The position numbers and the translations under genes are program-made. A DNA stretch of 64,000 nt, taken from contig SUVY01000006.1 in assembly GCA_015061775.1 (NCBI GenBank), positions 1 through 64,000 of the forward strand, read 5' to 3'. The notes under the pieces are model-generated. The model had not been told where the DNA came from. It ran no database searches and saw only the letters and a list, made by a program, of their open reading frames with translations. Origin of the DNA: Lentisphaerota bacterium (lineage in GTDB: Bacteria > Verrucomicrobiota > Lentisphaeria > Victivallales > Victivallaceae). Shown here piece after piece: positions 34,096-42,885 of the stretch (positions are counted from its first letter, which is position 1; each line of letters starts with the position of its first letter).

Positions 34096-34890
34096 ATGCG
34101 CGCAATAAGATTTTTTTATCCCGAGGGAAAAAAATGCACTCTCACTATGAGTTATGATGACGGTAAAGATGCAGATTACCGTCTGGTGGAGATTTTCAAT
34201 AAATACGGTATCCGCGGTTCATTCCACCTCAACTCCGGAAATCTGGATAAAGAGGGCTGGGTGAAGTCTTCCGACGTGAAGAAGCTTTACGCCAACCATG
34301 AAGTATCCTGCCACACCGTGACCCATCCGTTCCTCGAGCGCGTCAGCCACGGCAGGATCATCGACGAAGTCTGGGAGGACAGACGCAACCTCGAACGCCT
34401 CTGCCAGTACCCCGTTACCGGAATGTCTTACCCCATGGGAAGTTTCAACCAGGATATCGTCAACCGTCTCGATGCGATGTGCATTGAATATTGCCGTACT
34501 ACGGTCAGCACCGAGAAATTGTCGATTCCGGACAACTTTCTGATGTGGCATCCGACCTGCCATCACAACAACCCGAAACTCATGCAGCTTGCCGATCAGT
34601 TCCTGAATTTCAGGTTCCACATGGCGCTCTTCTACGTCTGGGGACACAGCTTCGAGTTCAATTTCAACGACAACTGGGATGTCATGGAGGAGTTCTGCAA
34701 AAAGGTTTCCAACTATAAGGAAGTCTGGTATGCCACCAACATTGAGATCGTGCGCTACTTCAAGGCGATGCGCAATCTGGTCTTCGACGTGGACAACGGA
34801 ATGGTTTACAATCCGTCGGCACAGCCGGTGTGGTTCACCTGCGACGAAAAGATGCACGTTGCATATCCGGGAGTCGTGACCAACTTTTGA
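34096..34890 (+). CDS. Polysaccharide deacetylase family protein
   Basis: 264 aa. The NodB-type motifs are TMSYDDG (motif 1, catalytic and metal Asp pair), SCHTVTHPF (motif 2, metal-binding His pair), YPMGSFN (motif 3) and a WGHSFEF segment near 190. It should remove N- or O-acetyl groups from a glycan. No signal peptide is seen, so the substrate is probably cytoplasmic or the enzyme belongs to the soluble branch. The ATG at 34096 has AAAAGG at a good distance; the ATG at 34090 is only 3 bases from it. It follows the pyridoxal kinase gene closely. Confidence 0.85.
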   Translation: MRAIRFFYPEGKKCTLTMSYDDGKDADYRLVEIFNKYGIRGSFHLNSGNLDKEGWVKSSDVKKLYANHEVSCHTVTHPFLERVSHGRIIDEVWEDRRNLERLCQYPVTGMSYPMGSFNQDIVNRLDAMCIEYCRTTVSTEKLSIPDNFLMWHPTCHHNNPKLMQLADQFLNFRFHMALFYVWGHSFEFNFNDNWDVMEEFCKKVSNYKEVWYATNIEIVRYFKAMRNLVFDVDNGMVYNPSAQPVWFTCDEKMHVAYPGVVTNF

Positions 34891-34904
34891 TGCCGGGGGA
34901 GAGG

Positions 34905-35459
34905 ATGAAGAGAACAGTTTTTCAGATATTGTTTGCGGCGGCGGCTGCGGTGATGTCCGGCTGCGTGTTTATGGGTGAGGAGTATATTGCTCCGGCGACC
35001 TATGATTTGGAACGATCTGAAAAAACATCCCAAGTGCAGGTCAGCCGCATCCGGGTCAGAAACAGTTCCGGAGCGGATCGCCGCTTTTTGTACCGCGGCC
35101 GCAGCAACCGCATGAGGTTCGATGAGTACAATCTGTGGCTGCTCGATCCCGAGCTGCTGCTCGGAAGAGCTCTCAACGGATTTTTTGCTTCCCGCTCGGA
35201 GTCCGGAGTTGAGATGCTCTGCACAATAGAGGCATTTGAGTTCGACCTTGTCCGCAAGACCGCCCGTCTCAAACTTTCCATCGAGTTCGCCAGAGATGGA
35301 AAAACAACTTTTTACAGCCGCAGCTGGAGCTCCTCCTTCGATGCCGAGCGCGGAAGTTCCGCCGCCGAGGCGATGAACAAATGCGTCAGAGCTGCGATGG
35401 AAGATATCGAGAAACAATGCGGGGGAAAAACCGTTTCCGCAACCGGAGATAAAAAATGA
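34905..35459 (+). CDS. PqiC-like (ABC transport auxiliary) lipoprotein
   Basis: 184 aa. The signal peptide ends in A-V-M-S-G-C20, a lipobox. The mature part (YIAPATYDLERSE, VQVSRIRVRNSSGADRRFLYRG, YNLWLLDPELLLGRALNGFF) resembles ABC-type transport auxiliary lipoproteins of the PqiC family, which work with MCE-type lipid transporters between membranes. No MCE gene is in the window, so the assignment is moderate. The ATG at 34905 follows GGGGGAGAGG. The stop codon overlaps the next lipoprotein gene (ATGA), so they are translated together. Confidence 0.65.
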   Translation: MKRTVFQILFAAAAAVMSGCVFMGEEYIAPATYDLERSEKTSQVQVSRIRVRNSSGADRRFLYRGRSNRMRFDEYNLWLLDPELLLGRALNGFFASRSESGVEMLCTIEAFEFDLVRKTARLKLSIEFARDGKTTFYSRSWSSSFDAERGSSAAEAMNKCVRAAMEDIEKQCGGKTVSATGDKK

Positions 35460-35860
35460 AAAGATTACTGCTGTTTCTGCCCGCGCTGCTTCTGCTCTGC
35501 GGCTGCGCCGTGACTTCAACGGTGAAACATACCAATGCTGCTCCCGGAGACGTCTCTGCGAGCGGCAAACGCGCTGTCGCCCATCTCGAAGGAATGAATT
35601 CCGGAGGCTATCTTTTTTACTATATACCGCTCTGGAGCGGCAAAGAGAACCGTCCGAACCGCAGAGACTACGACACTTTCGAGCACCATCTGCGTCCCCG
35701 CGATATGCGTAAAATGCTCAAGCTTTACGCGAAGAGGCTCGGAGCCGATGATGTCGAAGATATCAAAATCAGCACCGCTTCAACCGGAGTATGGACGCTG
35801 TGGATATTCTGGAAAAGATCCATCCATGCTACCGGAACTGCCGTTAAATCAAAGAAATAA
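35456..35860 (+). CDS. Hypothetical lipoprotein
   Basis: 134 aa. The lipobox is L-L-C-G-C17 after a hydrophobic stretch. The mature part has GGYLFYYIPLWSGKENRPNRRDY and YAKRLGADDVEDIKIS, with WTLWIFWKRSIHATGTAV near the end. Family unknown. It overlaps the PqiC-like gene by 4 bases, so an envelope role with that lipoprotein is likely but not shown. Confidence 0.7.
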   Translation: MKRLLLFLPALLLLCGCAVTSTVKHTNAAPGDVSASGKRAVAHLEGMNSGGYLFYYIPLWSGKENRPNRRDYDTFEHHLRPRDMRKMLKLYAKRLGADDVEDIKISTASTGVWTLWIFWKRSIHATGTAVKSKK

Positions 35861-35882
35861 TGGCGAGATTCCGCCGTTTCAC

Positions 35883-35911
35883 TTGCAAAATTGCCAAAAG
35901 TGTGCTATTTT
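35883..35911 (+). promoter_or_regulatory. Sigma70-type promoter of tpiA
   Basis: TTGCAA (35883-35888), a 17-base spacer and TATTTT (35906-35911), about 97 bases before the tpiA start. Confidence 0.5.
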
Positions 35912-36007
35912 GTGAACGTATTTTTTTCGGATTTTTAAAAAGCCGGTCCGGAAATAGATAATATAAGTTGTTTTAACAGACAAAATACAAGATAAAGGAA
36001 AAGAAAA

Positions 36008-36772
36008 ATGAGCAGAAAAGTAATCATCGCCGGAAACTGGAAGATGAACAAAAACGCTTCCGAGGGACGCGCCCTCGTCGAGGCATTGAAAGCCCAGACT
36101 GCGGCTCTCGAGAACGTTGAGATCGTAGTTTGCCCTCCGTTCACCACCATCGGTGCCGCCGTTGAGGCAGCTGCCGGCAGCAACATCGGAGTCGGAGCCC
36201 AGAACATCCATTGGGCAGAGAGCGGTGCTTTCACCGGTGAGATCTCCGCAGATATGCTCAAGACCAGCGGCGTCAAATATGTCATCATCGGTCACAGCGA
36301 GCGTCGCCAGTACTTCGGCGAGACCGACGAGACCGTGAACAAGCGTCTTGCCGCCGCCCTCGCAGCCGGACTTATTCCGATCGTCTGCATCGGTGAGCTG
36401 CTCGAGGAGCGCGAAGCCGGAAAGACCGAGGAAGTGCTCTCCACCCAGATCCGCGGCGGACTTGCCAACGTCAGCGCAGAAGATGCCGCCAAGATCGTCA
36501 TCGCCTACGAGCCCGTCTGGGCGATCGGAACCGGCAAGACCGCCACTCCTGAGATGGCGCAGGCCGCCCACTCCTTCATCCGCGCCGAGCTCGCCGCGAT
36601 GTTCGGAACCGAGACCGCAGAAGCCATGCGCATCCAGTACGGCGGCAGCATGAAGCCCGCCAACGCCCGCGAGCTGGTCGCCCAGAAAGACATCGACGGA
36701 GGCCTCATCGGAGGCGCCGCTCTCGATGCCGAGAGCTTCCTCTCACTCATCCGCGAAGCTATGGGATGCTAA
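36008..36772 (+). CDS. tpiA: Triosephosphate isomerase
   Basis: 254 aa, normal length. It interconverts dihydroxyacetone phosphate and glyceraldehyde 3-phosphate in glycolysis. GNWKMNK (K12), VIIGHSERR (catalytic His), AYEPVWAIGTGKTA (catalytic Glu and the flexible loop) and QYGGSMKPANA are all present. The ribosome site AAAGGAAAAG precedes the ATG. secG follows after 22 bases. Confidence 0.97.
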   Translation: MSRKVIIAGNWKMNKNASEGRALVEALKAQTAALENVEIVVCPPFTTIGAAVEAAAGSNIGVGAQNIHWAESGAFTGEISADMLKTSGVKYVIIGHSERRQYFGETDETVNKRLAAALAAGLIPIVCIGELLEEREAGKTEEVLSTQIRGGLANVSAEDAAKIVIAYEPVWAIGTGKTATPEMAQAAHSFIRAELAAMFGTETAEAMRIQYGGSMKPANARELVAQKDIDGGLIGGAALDAESFLSLIREAMGC

Positions 36773-36794
36773 CTCCAAAAGAGGATAAGTCATA

Positions 36795-37193
36795 ATGTTA
36801 CTGGTTTTTCTCTATGCACTTGTAGTGGTGGTTTCGCTCCTGCTGATCGGACTCATCCTCATCCAGCCCGCCAAATCCGGCGGAATGGGTGCCGCTTTCG
36901 GCGGAGTCGGTGAGTCTGTCTTCGGCGGAAAAGCCGGCAGCCACCTCACCAAAGCCACCGTCTGGATGACCGCACTCTTCTTCGTGCTGTGTCTCGCCCT
37001 CGCGGTGCTTATCGGACACGGCTTCAAGGTCGAAAGCGGAGACGCCGGACTCGAAAAAGAGCTGTCAGCCAAGAAGGTCGAAACCGTCGAAACCAAAGCC
37101 GCCGAAACCAAGGTCGAGGCGAAAAAGGCGGAAGCAAAAGCGCAGACCAAAGCTCCCGCAGCCAAACCGGCAGCAAAGAAAGCGGCCAAGTGA
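36795..37193 (+). CDS. secG: Preprotein translocase subunit SecG
   Basis: 132 aa. Two membrane segments (about 3-23 and 55-75) flank the SecG loop (LIQPAKSGGMGAAFGGVGESVFGGKAGSHLTKAT), with a Lys/Ala/Glu-rich tail (85-132) that is longer than in most SecG proteins. It supports SecYE in protein export. The tpiA-secG order is common in bacteria. An AAGAGGATAAG ribosome site precedes the ATG. Confidence 0.93.
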   Translation: MLLVFLYALVVVVSLLLIGLILIQPAKSGGMGAAFGGVGESVFGGKAGSHLTKATVWMTALFFVLCLALAVLIGHGFKVESGDAGLEKELSAKKVETVETKAAETKVEAKKAEAKAQTKAPAAKPAAKKAAK

Positions 37194-37210
37194 CCGGGAA
37201 ATCCTGAGTT

Positions 37211-37981
37211 ATGAAGGTTGCGAAGCGCGTTTTACTTCTGATATTATCCGGAGCGGCTCTGATGCTTTACGGCAGAGAGCCCTCCTTCGGAGATATCAAA
37301 GTGAAACTCAGCTTTGAACATGCTCCGACCTACCGGACACGAACCGGAGGCGTGATAAACGGCAGTTCCCTGTTCGACAACGAACAGTATCTCGCGGTCG
37401 AAGCAATATACAATCCCGGAGTGGTCACCGAAAACGTGGTGAACCGCAAAGGGAAACAGATATCATCTCCGCAGGCAGCTTCCAACGCCTGGCTGGACGG
37501 AGTTGAGATGAAAGTGCTGGTCGCTTATCCTGAAGTAACAGGAAGGACCCGCAAAGAGACGGTTTACGGTCTGTTCAGCGGAAAGACCACGTTCTGGTCG
37601 ATCCGCCTGGATGGAAAAAAACATACGGCAACCATGTTTGTTCCTCCGCAGCTTCTTGCGCGCTATACTAATATACGCGCCCGCTCACCGCGCAAGAGCG
37701 ACGGCAAGATCCCGCGGAGCAGCTACCGGTTGTCAACCCGCGATTTTTTCGTTGAGGTGATCTTTACGACGCGGGATGGAAAAGAGCTGGGCAGAGGTTA
37801 TTGCCACGTTGACGCAGCGCGAACAGTCAACGAAAAAGATGCTGTTTTCCGGCATTTGGAGTCCCGCTTGGGCAGCAGGATCGTGGAGGGAGCCGTATTA
37901 TCACGCGATCTTTCGCCGTGGGCATTGATAAATCCTGAACGGTACGACTTTATAAGTCCTCCGGGAGGAACAAAAAAGTGA
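37211..37981 (+). CDS. Exported protein, Amuc_1102-like
   Basis: 256 aa. It begins with a signal peptide (KVAKRVLLLILSGAALMLYG, cleavage near residue 22). The mature part is beta-rich (DIKVKLSFEHAPTYRTRTGG, WLDGVEMKVLVAYP, VEVIFTTRDGKELGRGY). It lies directly upstream of the PilM-like gene, as Amuc_1102 does in Akkermansia (transcript order 1102-1098), and the general features resemble that pilus-like protein. The link is by position and general sequence feel, so moderate. A hairpin with no strong T-tract (37987-38020) lies between it and the next gene. Confidence 0.6.
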   Translation: MKVAKRVLLLILSGAALMLYGREPSFGDIKVKLSFEHAPTYRTRTGGVINGSSLFDNEQYLAVEAIYNPGVVTENVVNRKGKQISSPQAASNAWLDGVEMKVLVAYPEVTGRTRKETVYGLFSGKTTFWSIRLDGKKHTATMFVPPQLLARYTNIRARSPRKSDGKIPRSSYRLSTRDFFVEVIFTTRDGKELGRGYCHVDAARTVNEKDAVFRHLESRLGSRIVEGAVLSRDLSPWALINPERYDFISPPGGTKK

Positions 37982-37986
37982 TTTTC

Positions 37987-38020
37987 AGCCGCAACGCGGG
38001 TCAAAAACCTGCGAGCGGCT
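37987..38020 (+). terminator. Hairpin between the Amuc_1102-like and PilM-like genes
   Basis: AGCCGC (37987-37992) pairs with GCGGCT (38015-38020), then CGCGGG with CCTGCG inside an internal loop. Only TTTA follows, so it may attenuate rather than stop transcription. Confidence 0.4.
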
Positions 38021-38072
38021 TTATGCAGTTTTATAAGTTTAGATAATATACAAAGTAAAACAGGGAAATCTT

Positions 38073-39887
38073 ATGGCTAAGGAAAACAGAGTTCTGGCGA
38101 TAGATGTGGGCGCAGACAGTCTGAAAATGGCTGAGTTCACTTATACCGCAAACGGCGGTATGGTGATGGATAAGTTTGCGTTCCGCCGCATCGATGTTCC
38201 GATCGAAGGAGAGGAAGAGCCTCCGACATTTGCAGAGATCTACAACTCCATGCTTGCAGAGTATGGTTTTACCGCAAAGAGCGTGCGTCTGTCGCTGTCG
38301 GTGCAGTCGGCGTTTCTGCGTCTTTCCAAGCTGCCGGCGATCATGGGCAGCACCGGAGCGATCGCCAAAGTCGTCGAATATGAGGCAAAGCAGACCGTTC
38401 CGTATGCGATGAACGAGATCGAGTGGGATTATCAGCTTCTGCTCCATCAGTGGGAAGAGAGCCGCGATGTGACCGATGCCGACGGCAACATTGAGCGTGT
38501 TACCGAGAGCAAAGAGGAGTACGAAGCGCTTTTCACTGCGATGAAGACAGATAACATCACTCCTTACACTGATGCCGTTCTCGACTCAGGCAAGCGCGTG
38601 GAGTCAGTCACCATCGCTCCTGTGGCACTCTACAACGCCGCGAGCGCATCCAACCAGATCAACGGAGAAGAGTGTGTCATGCTGCTCAATATCGGCAGCC
38701 GCGCGACCAGTCTTATCATCGCCGACGGAAAACGTGTGTTTCTCCGCAGTATTCCGATCGCGGGATACACCATCACCAGCCAGATCGCCAAAGAGTTCAG
38801 CATCAAGATCAGCGAGGCTGAGGATCTCAAACGCCGCTACGGTTTCGTCGCTCTCGGAGGAGCTTATGAAGAGCCCGAGTCCGAGCTTGCAGCGATGATT
38901 TCAAAGATATCCCGTAACGTCATGACCCGTCTCCACGGAGAGATCAGCCGCTCCATCAACGTCTGGCGCTCCACCCACGGCGGACGTCAGCCCGGCCGCG
39001 TGCTTCTTGCCGGAGGAGGTTCGACTATGACTTACGTTCCCGAGTTCTTCAATGAGAAACTCAGGATCGATGTCCAGTACCTCAACACCTTCGCCGTGAC
39101 CGCTATCGGTTCCGGAGTCGAAAAAGATGAGCTTCAGAGCACCGCGCTCACCGTGCAGGAGCTGCTTGGTACTGCGCTCGAAGCCATGCCCAATCTGCCA
39201 GTTTCGATCTCACTTCTTCCGCGAGCGATCCGCAAGCAGCACGAACTTGACCGCCGCAAACCGTATCTCTATGCTTCCAGCGCGATCCTGATCGTCTGTC
39301 TGCTCTTTACCGCGGTCGCCATCAGAAGCCTGCGCGGCTTCAACGAGGAGCGCGTCAAGCGAGTTCAGGCAGAGGTGTCAAAGGCCGAAGCCAAACAGCG
39401 CGAGATCAATGCGCTTATGGGAGAGCTCAACTCCAACAAGGGCGGATACGAGAGTCTCCGCAATTACATCACCCAGCGCAACCAGTGGGGAGTGGTGATG
39501 AACGAGCTCAACCGTCTTACTCCCGACACCATGTGGTACACGATGATCGAGGGATTGGCAGAGCCGCCTCCGGCTCCCAACGCGGACGGAAGTTCTCCTG
39601 ATGAGCAAAACTCCAACTCCGGCAGCGGGGACGGAGAGTCCCGCGACGGCGTCCAAGCTCAGCTCACCAAGGTCTCCGCTATCAGCGAGATCAAATATCT
39701 GCGTCTGCGCGGATGCACACTTATTCTCGCCCCCAATGCAACGCTCCAGGAGCAGGGGTTCAAAGAGAGTCTCAAGGATAACCCGATATTTGAGTCCGCG
39801 GACTTCCGCGACAGACGTGTTGTACCGGGTACAAACCTCACCGGATTTGACATGATCGTCAAACTGCGTAATCCGATCAAGAAGTAA
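38073..39887 (+). CDS. PilM-like pilus protein with PilN-like C-terminus
   Basis: 604 aa. Residues 1-350 form a PilM/FtsA-type actin-like domain (VLAIDVGADSLKMAEF at the start, LLNIGSRATSLIIADGKRVF, RVLLAGGGSTMTYVPEF). A membrane segment near 396-417 follows, then a periplasmic coiled coil and a PilN-like domain with a low-complexity Pro/Ser/Gly linker (about 495-530). Fusion of PilM and PilN is the pattern of Amuc_1101 in Akkermansia. It should be the cytoplasmic and inner-membrane part of a type IV pilus-like alignment complex that joins the secretins downstream. Confidence 0.8.
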   Translation: MAKENRVLAIDVGADSLKMAEFTYTANGGMVMDKFAFRRIDVPIEGEEEPPTFAEIYNSMLAEYGFTAKSVRLSLSVQSAFLRLSKLPAIMGSTGAIAKVVEYEAKQTVPYAMNEIEWDYQLLLHQWEESRDVTDADGNIERVTESKEEYEALFTAMKTDNITPYTDAVLDSGKRVESVTIAPVALYNAASASNQINGEECVMLLNIGSRATSLIIADGKRVFLRSIPIAGYTITSQIAKEFSIKISEAEDLKRRYGFVALGGAYEEPESELAAMISKISRNVMTRLHGEISRSINVWRSTHGGRQPGRVLLAGGGSTMTYVPEFFNEKLRIDVQYLNTFAVTAIGSGVEKDELQSTALTVQELLGTALEAMPNLPVSISLLPRAIRKQHELDRRKPYLYASSAILIVCLLFTAVAIRSLRGFNEERVKRVQAEVSKAEAKQREINALMGELNSNKGGYESLRNYITQRNQWGVVMNELNRLTPDTMWYTMIEGLAEPPPAPNADGSSPDEQNSNSGSGDGESRDGVQAQLTKVSAISEIKYLRLRGCTLILAPNATLQEQGFKESLKDNPIFESADFRDRRVVPGTNLTGFDMIVKLRNPIKK

Positions 39888-39908
39888 GGCAGGGGAGGAA
39901 CTGAAGAA

Positions 39909-41288
39909 ATGAACCGTTTTGTAAAAGACAACTTGATTTTGGTTATCTCCATCGGTCTGACCGCGGTGGTGGCACTTGCGCTGCTGATCTACGGAATAAT
40001 CGAGTGGGCGCACATCGACAGTCTCATGGACGAGACAGAGAAACTGCGCGGCAAGATCTCATCGATCATCCGCGTCAAACCCGCTCCGGTGGACGGAAAC
40101 AAAGAGCCCATCACCAAAGATACTCAGGAGTATGCCAAACTCTACAAGAGTATTTCCGGTGTATTTGATACTCCGATGCGTCCCGCCAGGAACGCCTTCC
40201 TGAAGGTTCTCTACAACATGAAGGACGGAGACGACTACGAAGAGAAAGCCAGAGAGTTTCTCGATAAATATAACGAGCGCGTCAAGAGCGATGCTCCGGT
40301 AGTCGAGCAGCGTATGGCGTGGGAGAGACTGCGTCTGGAATTCAAAAACTGGGATGCCGCTGTTGCCGCATTCTGCAAGGCCTCCGCCGGAGACCCCTTC
40401 CTGAATTTGAACAACACCGCCGAGAGTCTCGAGGTCGAGCAGGCATTTATTCCGTCTTACCGCAACGATACTGTGCTGCAGGAGCTCAATATTCTGCGCA
40501 ATCCCGGAGAAGACAAAGAGATCAGCGGTTTCCTGCATAACGTCCGCACCTATCTCGAGAGCCGCCTGGGCGACCGCCTGAATACTCTGGAAGGCAACAG
40601 CAGCTCAGACAGATCATTGTACCACTTCGGATTTTCCGCCAGCGGAGACTCTTCCGGAGAGGGAGCAAAGACCGGCTATACCAAAGCTGATTTCCCGATC
40701 ATCGCCCGTCATGCGGCGATCCTGTGCGACGTCATCGGACGCATCGCCGACTCCAAGGTGGAAAGCTTCAACGGAATCGCCATCCGCGGAGCCGCTCCCG
40801 AGGGGCTCGGGTCGAGTTTCACCGAAGAGAACGGATGTCATATCGCCCACTACACCTTCATGGTGCACGGTTCACTTGACTCCATCCGTGAGCTTGCCGC
40901 AAGCTTTGACCGCGCCCGTCAGGATCAGCGTTTCTACATAGTCCGCAGCGTATTCCTCTATGAAGACAAAACCGCCAAGAGCATAAAAACACTTCTGGCG
41001 TCCGAAAGCGACGCAAGCAATGCGCAGAGCAATAACGCGCAGGTCTCTCAGGAGAGCGGAGGTCTCTTCGGAGGCGGACGCCGTGCCCGTCTCGCCCGCC
41101 AGCGCAAAGCCGAAGAGGAGCAGCGCGAGAGCGAGCAGGAGAGAATGCGCAAGGCCGAAGAGGAAGAGATCAGAAAGAAAGAGGCGAGTCTCGAGCCTCA
41201 CGAGCGTACCGGCTATGCTGATCCCGTCATTGAGGGCGGAAACAGCGTCAAAGCGATCTTTGATATTGATTACATTGAGCGAAGATAA
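39909..41288 (+). CDS. Amuc_1100-like pilus-associated membrane protein
   Basis: 459 aa. A single N-terminal membrane segment (about 9-31) is followed by a coiled coil (about 35-55) and two ferredoxin-like lobes typical of PilN/PilO proteins, ending in a charged tail of KAEEEQRESEQERMRKAEEEE type (about 390-430). The order PilM, this gene, a Zn/Ca protein and a secretin matches Amuc_1101, 1100, 1099 and 1098. Amuc_1100 is the Akkermansia protein known for its TLR2 activity; whether that property carries over cannot be judged. A GGGGAGG ribosome site precedes the ATG. Confidence 0.65.
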   Translation: MNRFVKDNLILVISIGLTAVVALALLIYGIIEWAHIDSLMDETEKLRGKISSIIRVKPAPVDGNKEPITKDTQEYAKLYKSISGVFDTPMRPARNAFLKVLYNMKDGDDYEEKAREFLDKYNERVKSDAPVVEQRMAWERLRLEFKNWDAAVAAFCKASAGDPFLNLNNTAESLEVEQAFIPSYRNDTVLQELNILRNPGEDKEISGFLHNVRTYLESRLGDRLNTLEGNSSSDRSLYHFGFSASGDSSGEGAKTGYTKADFPIIARHAAILCDVIGRIADSKVESFNGIAIRGAAPEGLGSSFTEENGCHIAHYTFMVHGSLDSIRELAASFDRARQDQRFYIVRSVFLYEDKTAKSIKTLLASESDASNAQSNNAQVSQESGGLFGGGRRARLARQRKAEEEQRESEQERMRKAEEEEIRKKEASLEPHERTGYADPVIEGGNSVKAIFDIDYIERR

Positions 41289-41299
41289 GGGGTGATAAA

Positions 41300-42628
41300 G
41301 TGGATTTCATCAACAAACATTACGAAAAACTCATTCTGCTTGCAGTACTGATAATATTTGTTATCGGAATGGTCTTCGTTCTCGGAACCCTTGACAAGAC
41401 CAGCGAAGTCAAAGACACCGACTTGAAAATACCGACCCGCAGCGCGGATTACGAGGGAACTGCATCAAAAGAACCCAAGAGCGAAGATGTCTGGAAATCC
41501 AGCAACTTTGCGTGGCATCGTGCCCAGGCGCGTAAAGCTGCCAATGCAGAGGTGTGTTACAGCGATCTTGTGACATTTGATTCGGTCGCGCTCTGCCCGT
41601 TCTGCAACAAGCTTGTGCCCATCGCGGCATTCAACGACAAAAAGTGTCCCAATGCCGGATGCAACAATATACTCAAAAAGGCTCCGGACCGTCCCAAGTT
41701 CCGCCGCAACATCATTACCGCCGATGACTCCGACGGAGACGGAATGAAGGACCTCGATGAGAGCAAATACGGCCTCGATAAAGGAGATCCCAAAGATGCT
41801 CTGTACGATAAGGACGGAGACGGATTTTCCAACTACTTTGAGATCGTTTCCGGAACCAATCCCGACAACTTCCGCAGCCATCCTCCGCTTTGGACGAGAT
41901 TGCGCGTCGTGGATATGAGAACTGTCGAGCTGCCGATAAGCTTCAGAGCGGTCAGCGATAACGGAAGCAATAAGCCCGAGGATTGGGATTGTCAGTTCAA
42001 CATCACCAATATCGACCGCAAGACCGGTAAGGTAAGACTCCACCGCCGCACCAAGAAGCCGCTGGTATCGACCCGTATGATCCGTATCAATGAAACCATG
42101 GATATCGAGGGTACTGAGTTCCGTCTGGTCAAGATCGACCGCATAATCAAGACCAGAACAGAAAAAGCCGATGCCAAAAAGAACAGCACCGGAAACGAGA
42201 AGGACAAACTGATCGACGAGTCTATCGCCTACTTCACCAAGGTAACTCCGCGCGGAGACAAGTTCGACAACCTCACCATGCAGGTAGGCAAGCCGGCGTA
42301 CTCACCTGATGTGCGTCCGATATTTGCCGACGACGGATTGCTTCCTGACGAGCGCAAGAAGCCTGAAAACTTCATGTGTTTTGCCGAGGGTCAGCGTTTC
42401 CAGCTCGGAAGAGGCAGAAACATCGAGAGATACGTTGTCATCTCCTTTGATGAGAAGAGCAAAACCGTCGTTCTGCATCGCGACAGGGTCCCTGCAAAAC
42501 AGGATCCGAAGGTCGATGTGAACGGCAAGGAAATGAAGGTCACAGCCGAGGGCGGAATTCCGGAAGATTCACGTATTGTTCCGGTTGAAGCCAAGGCTGG
42601 CAACGCCGGCAATTTTTCTGAAAATTGA
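41300..42628 (+). CDS. Amuc_1099-like protein with zinc ribbon and calcium loops
   Basis: 442 aa from a GTG start with an AAGGGGTG ribosome site. An N-terminal membrane segment (about 10-30) is followed by a zinc ribbon CPFC...CPNAGC (about 98-120) and two calcium-loop motifs, DDSDGDGMKD and DKDGDGFSNYFE (about 146-185), like thrombospondin type 3 or dockerin-type loops. The rest is beta-rich and unassigned. By position it matches Amuc_1099, a periplasmic component of the same pilus-like system. The mix of zinc and calcium sites is unusual for a pilus assembly protein. Confidence 0.65.
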   Translation: MDFINKHYEKLILLAVLIIFVIGMVFVLGTLDKTSEVKDTDLKIPTRSADYEGTASKEPKSEDVWKSSNFAWHRAQARKAANAEVCYSDLVTFDSVALCPFCNKLVPIAAFNDKKCPNAGCNNILKKAPDRPKFRRNIITADDSDGDGMKDLDESKYGLDKGDPKDALYDKDGDGFSNYFEIVSGTNPDNFRSHPPLWTRLRVVDMRTVELPISFRAVSDNGSNKPEDWDCQFNITNIDRKTGKVRLHRRTKKPLVSTRMIRINETMDIEGTEFRLVKIDRIIKTRTEKADAKKNSTGNEKDKLIDESIAYFTKVTPRGDKFDNLTMQVGKPAYSPDVRPIFADDGLLPDERKKPENFMCFAEGQRFQLGRGRNIERYVVISFDEKSKTVVLHRDRVPAKQDPKVDVNGKEMKVTAEGGIPEDSRIVPVEAKAGNAGNFSEN

Positions 42629-42733
42629 CAAAAAAGCGCTCTTTTTCAGGAAAATTGCAAAAAAAATGCGTAAAAACGGATGTTTTTGCTTGAAGCTGAA
42701 GCAATCCGGTGATACAGTATGACGAATGACTCT

Positions 42734-42755
42734 GGACGCACTGTGCCGTGCGTCC
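42734..42755 (+). other. Hairpin in the leader of the secretin genes
   Basis: GGACGCA (42734-42740) pairs with TGCGTCC (42749-42755). It lies in a 257-base gap that also holds a direct repeat GAAAAAGCGTT (42770-42780, 42793-42803). No coding frame is supported. It may be an attenuator or a stem protecting the secretin transcript. Confidence 0.4.
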
Positions 42756-42885
42756 GTGGTTATTTGTTTGAAAAAGCGTTTCAGCAGGCGCCGAAAAAGC
42801 GTTCTGTGATGAGGGAAACGCCGGATTGGTATGAACAAAAAAGCATAGTTATATAAGAAAGTATAATAAAGGAAAGGTACAGCAA

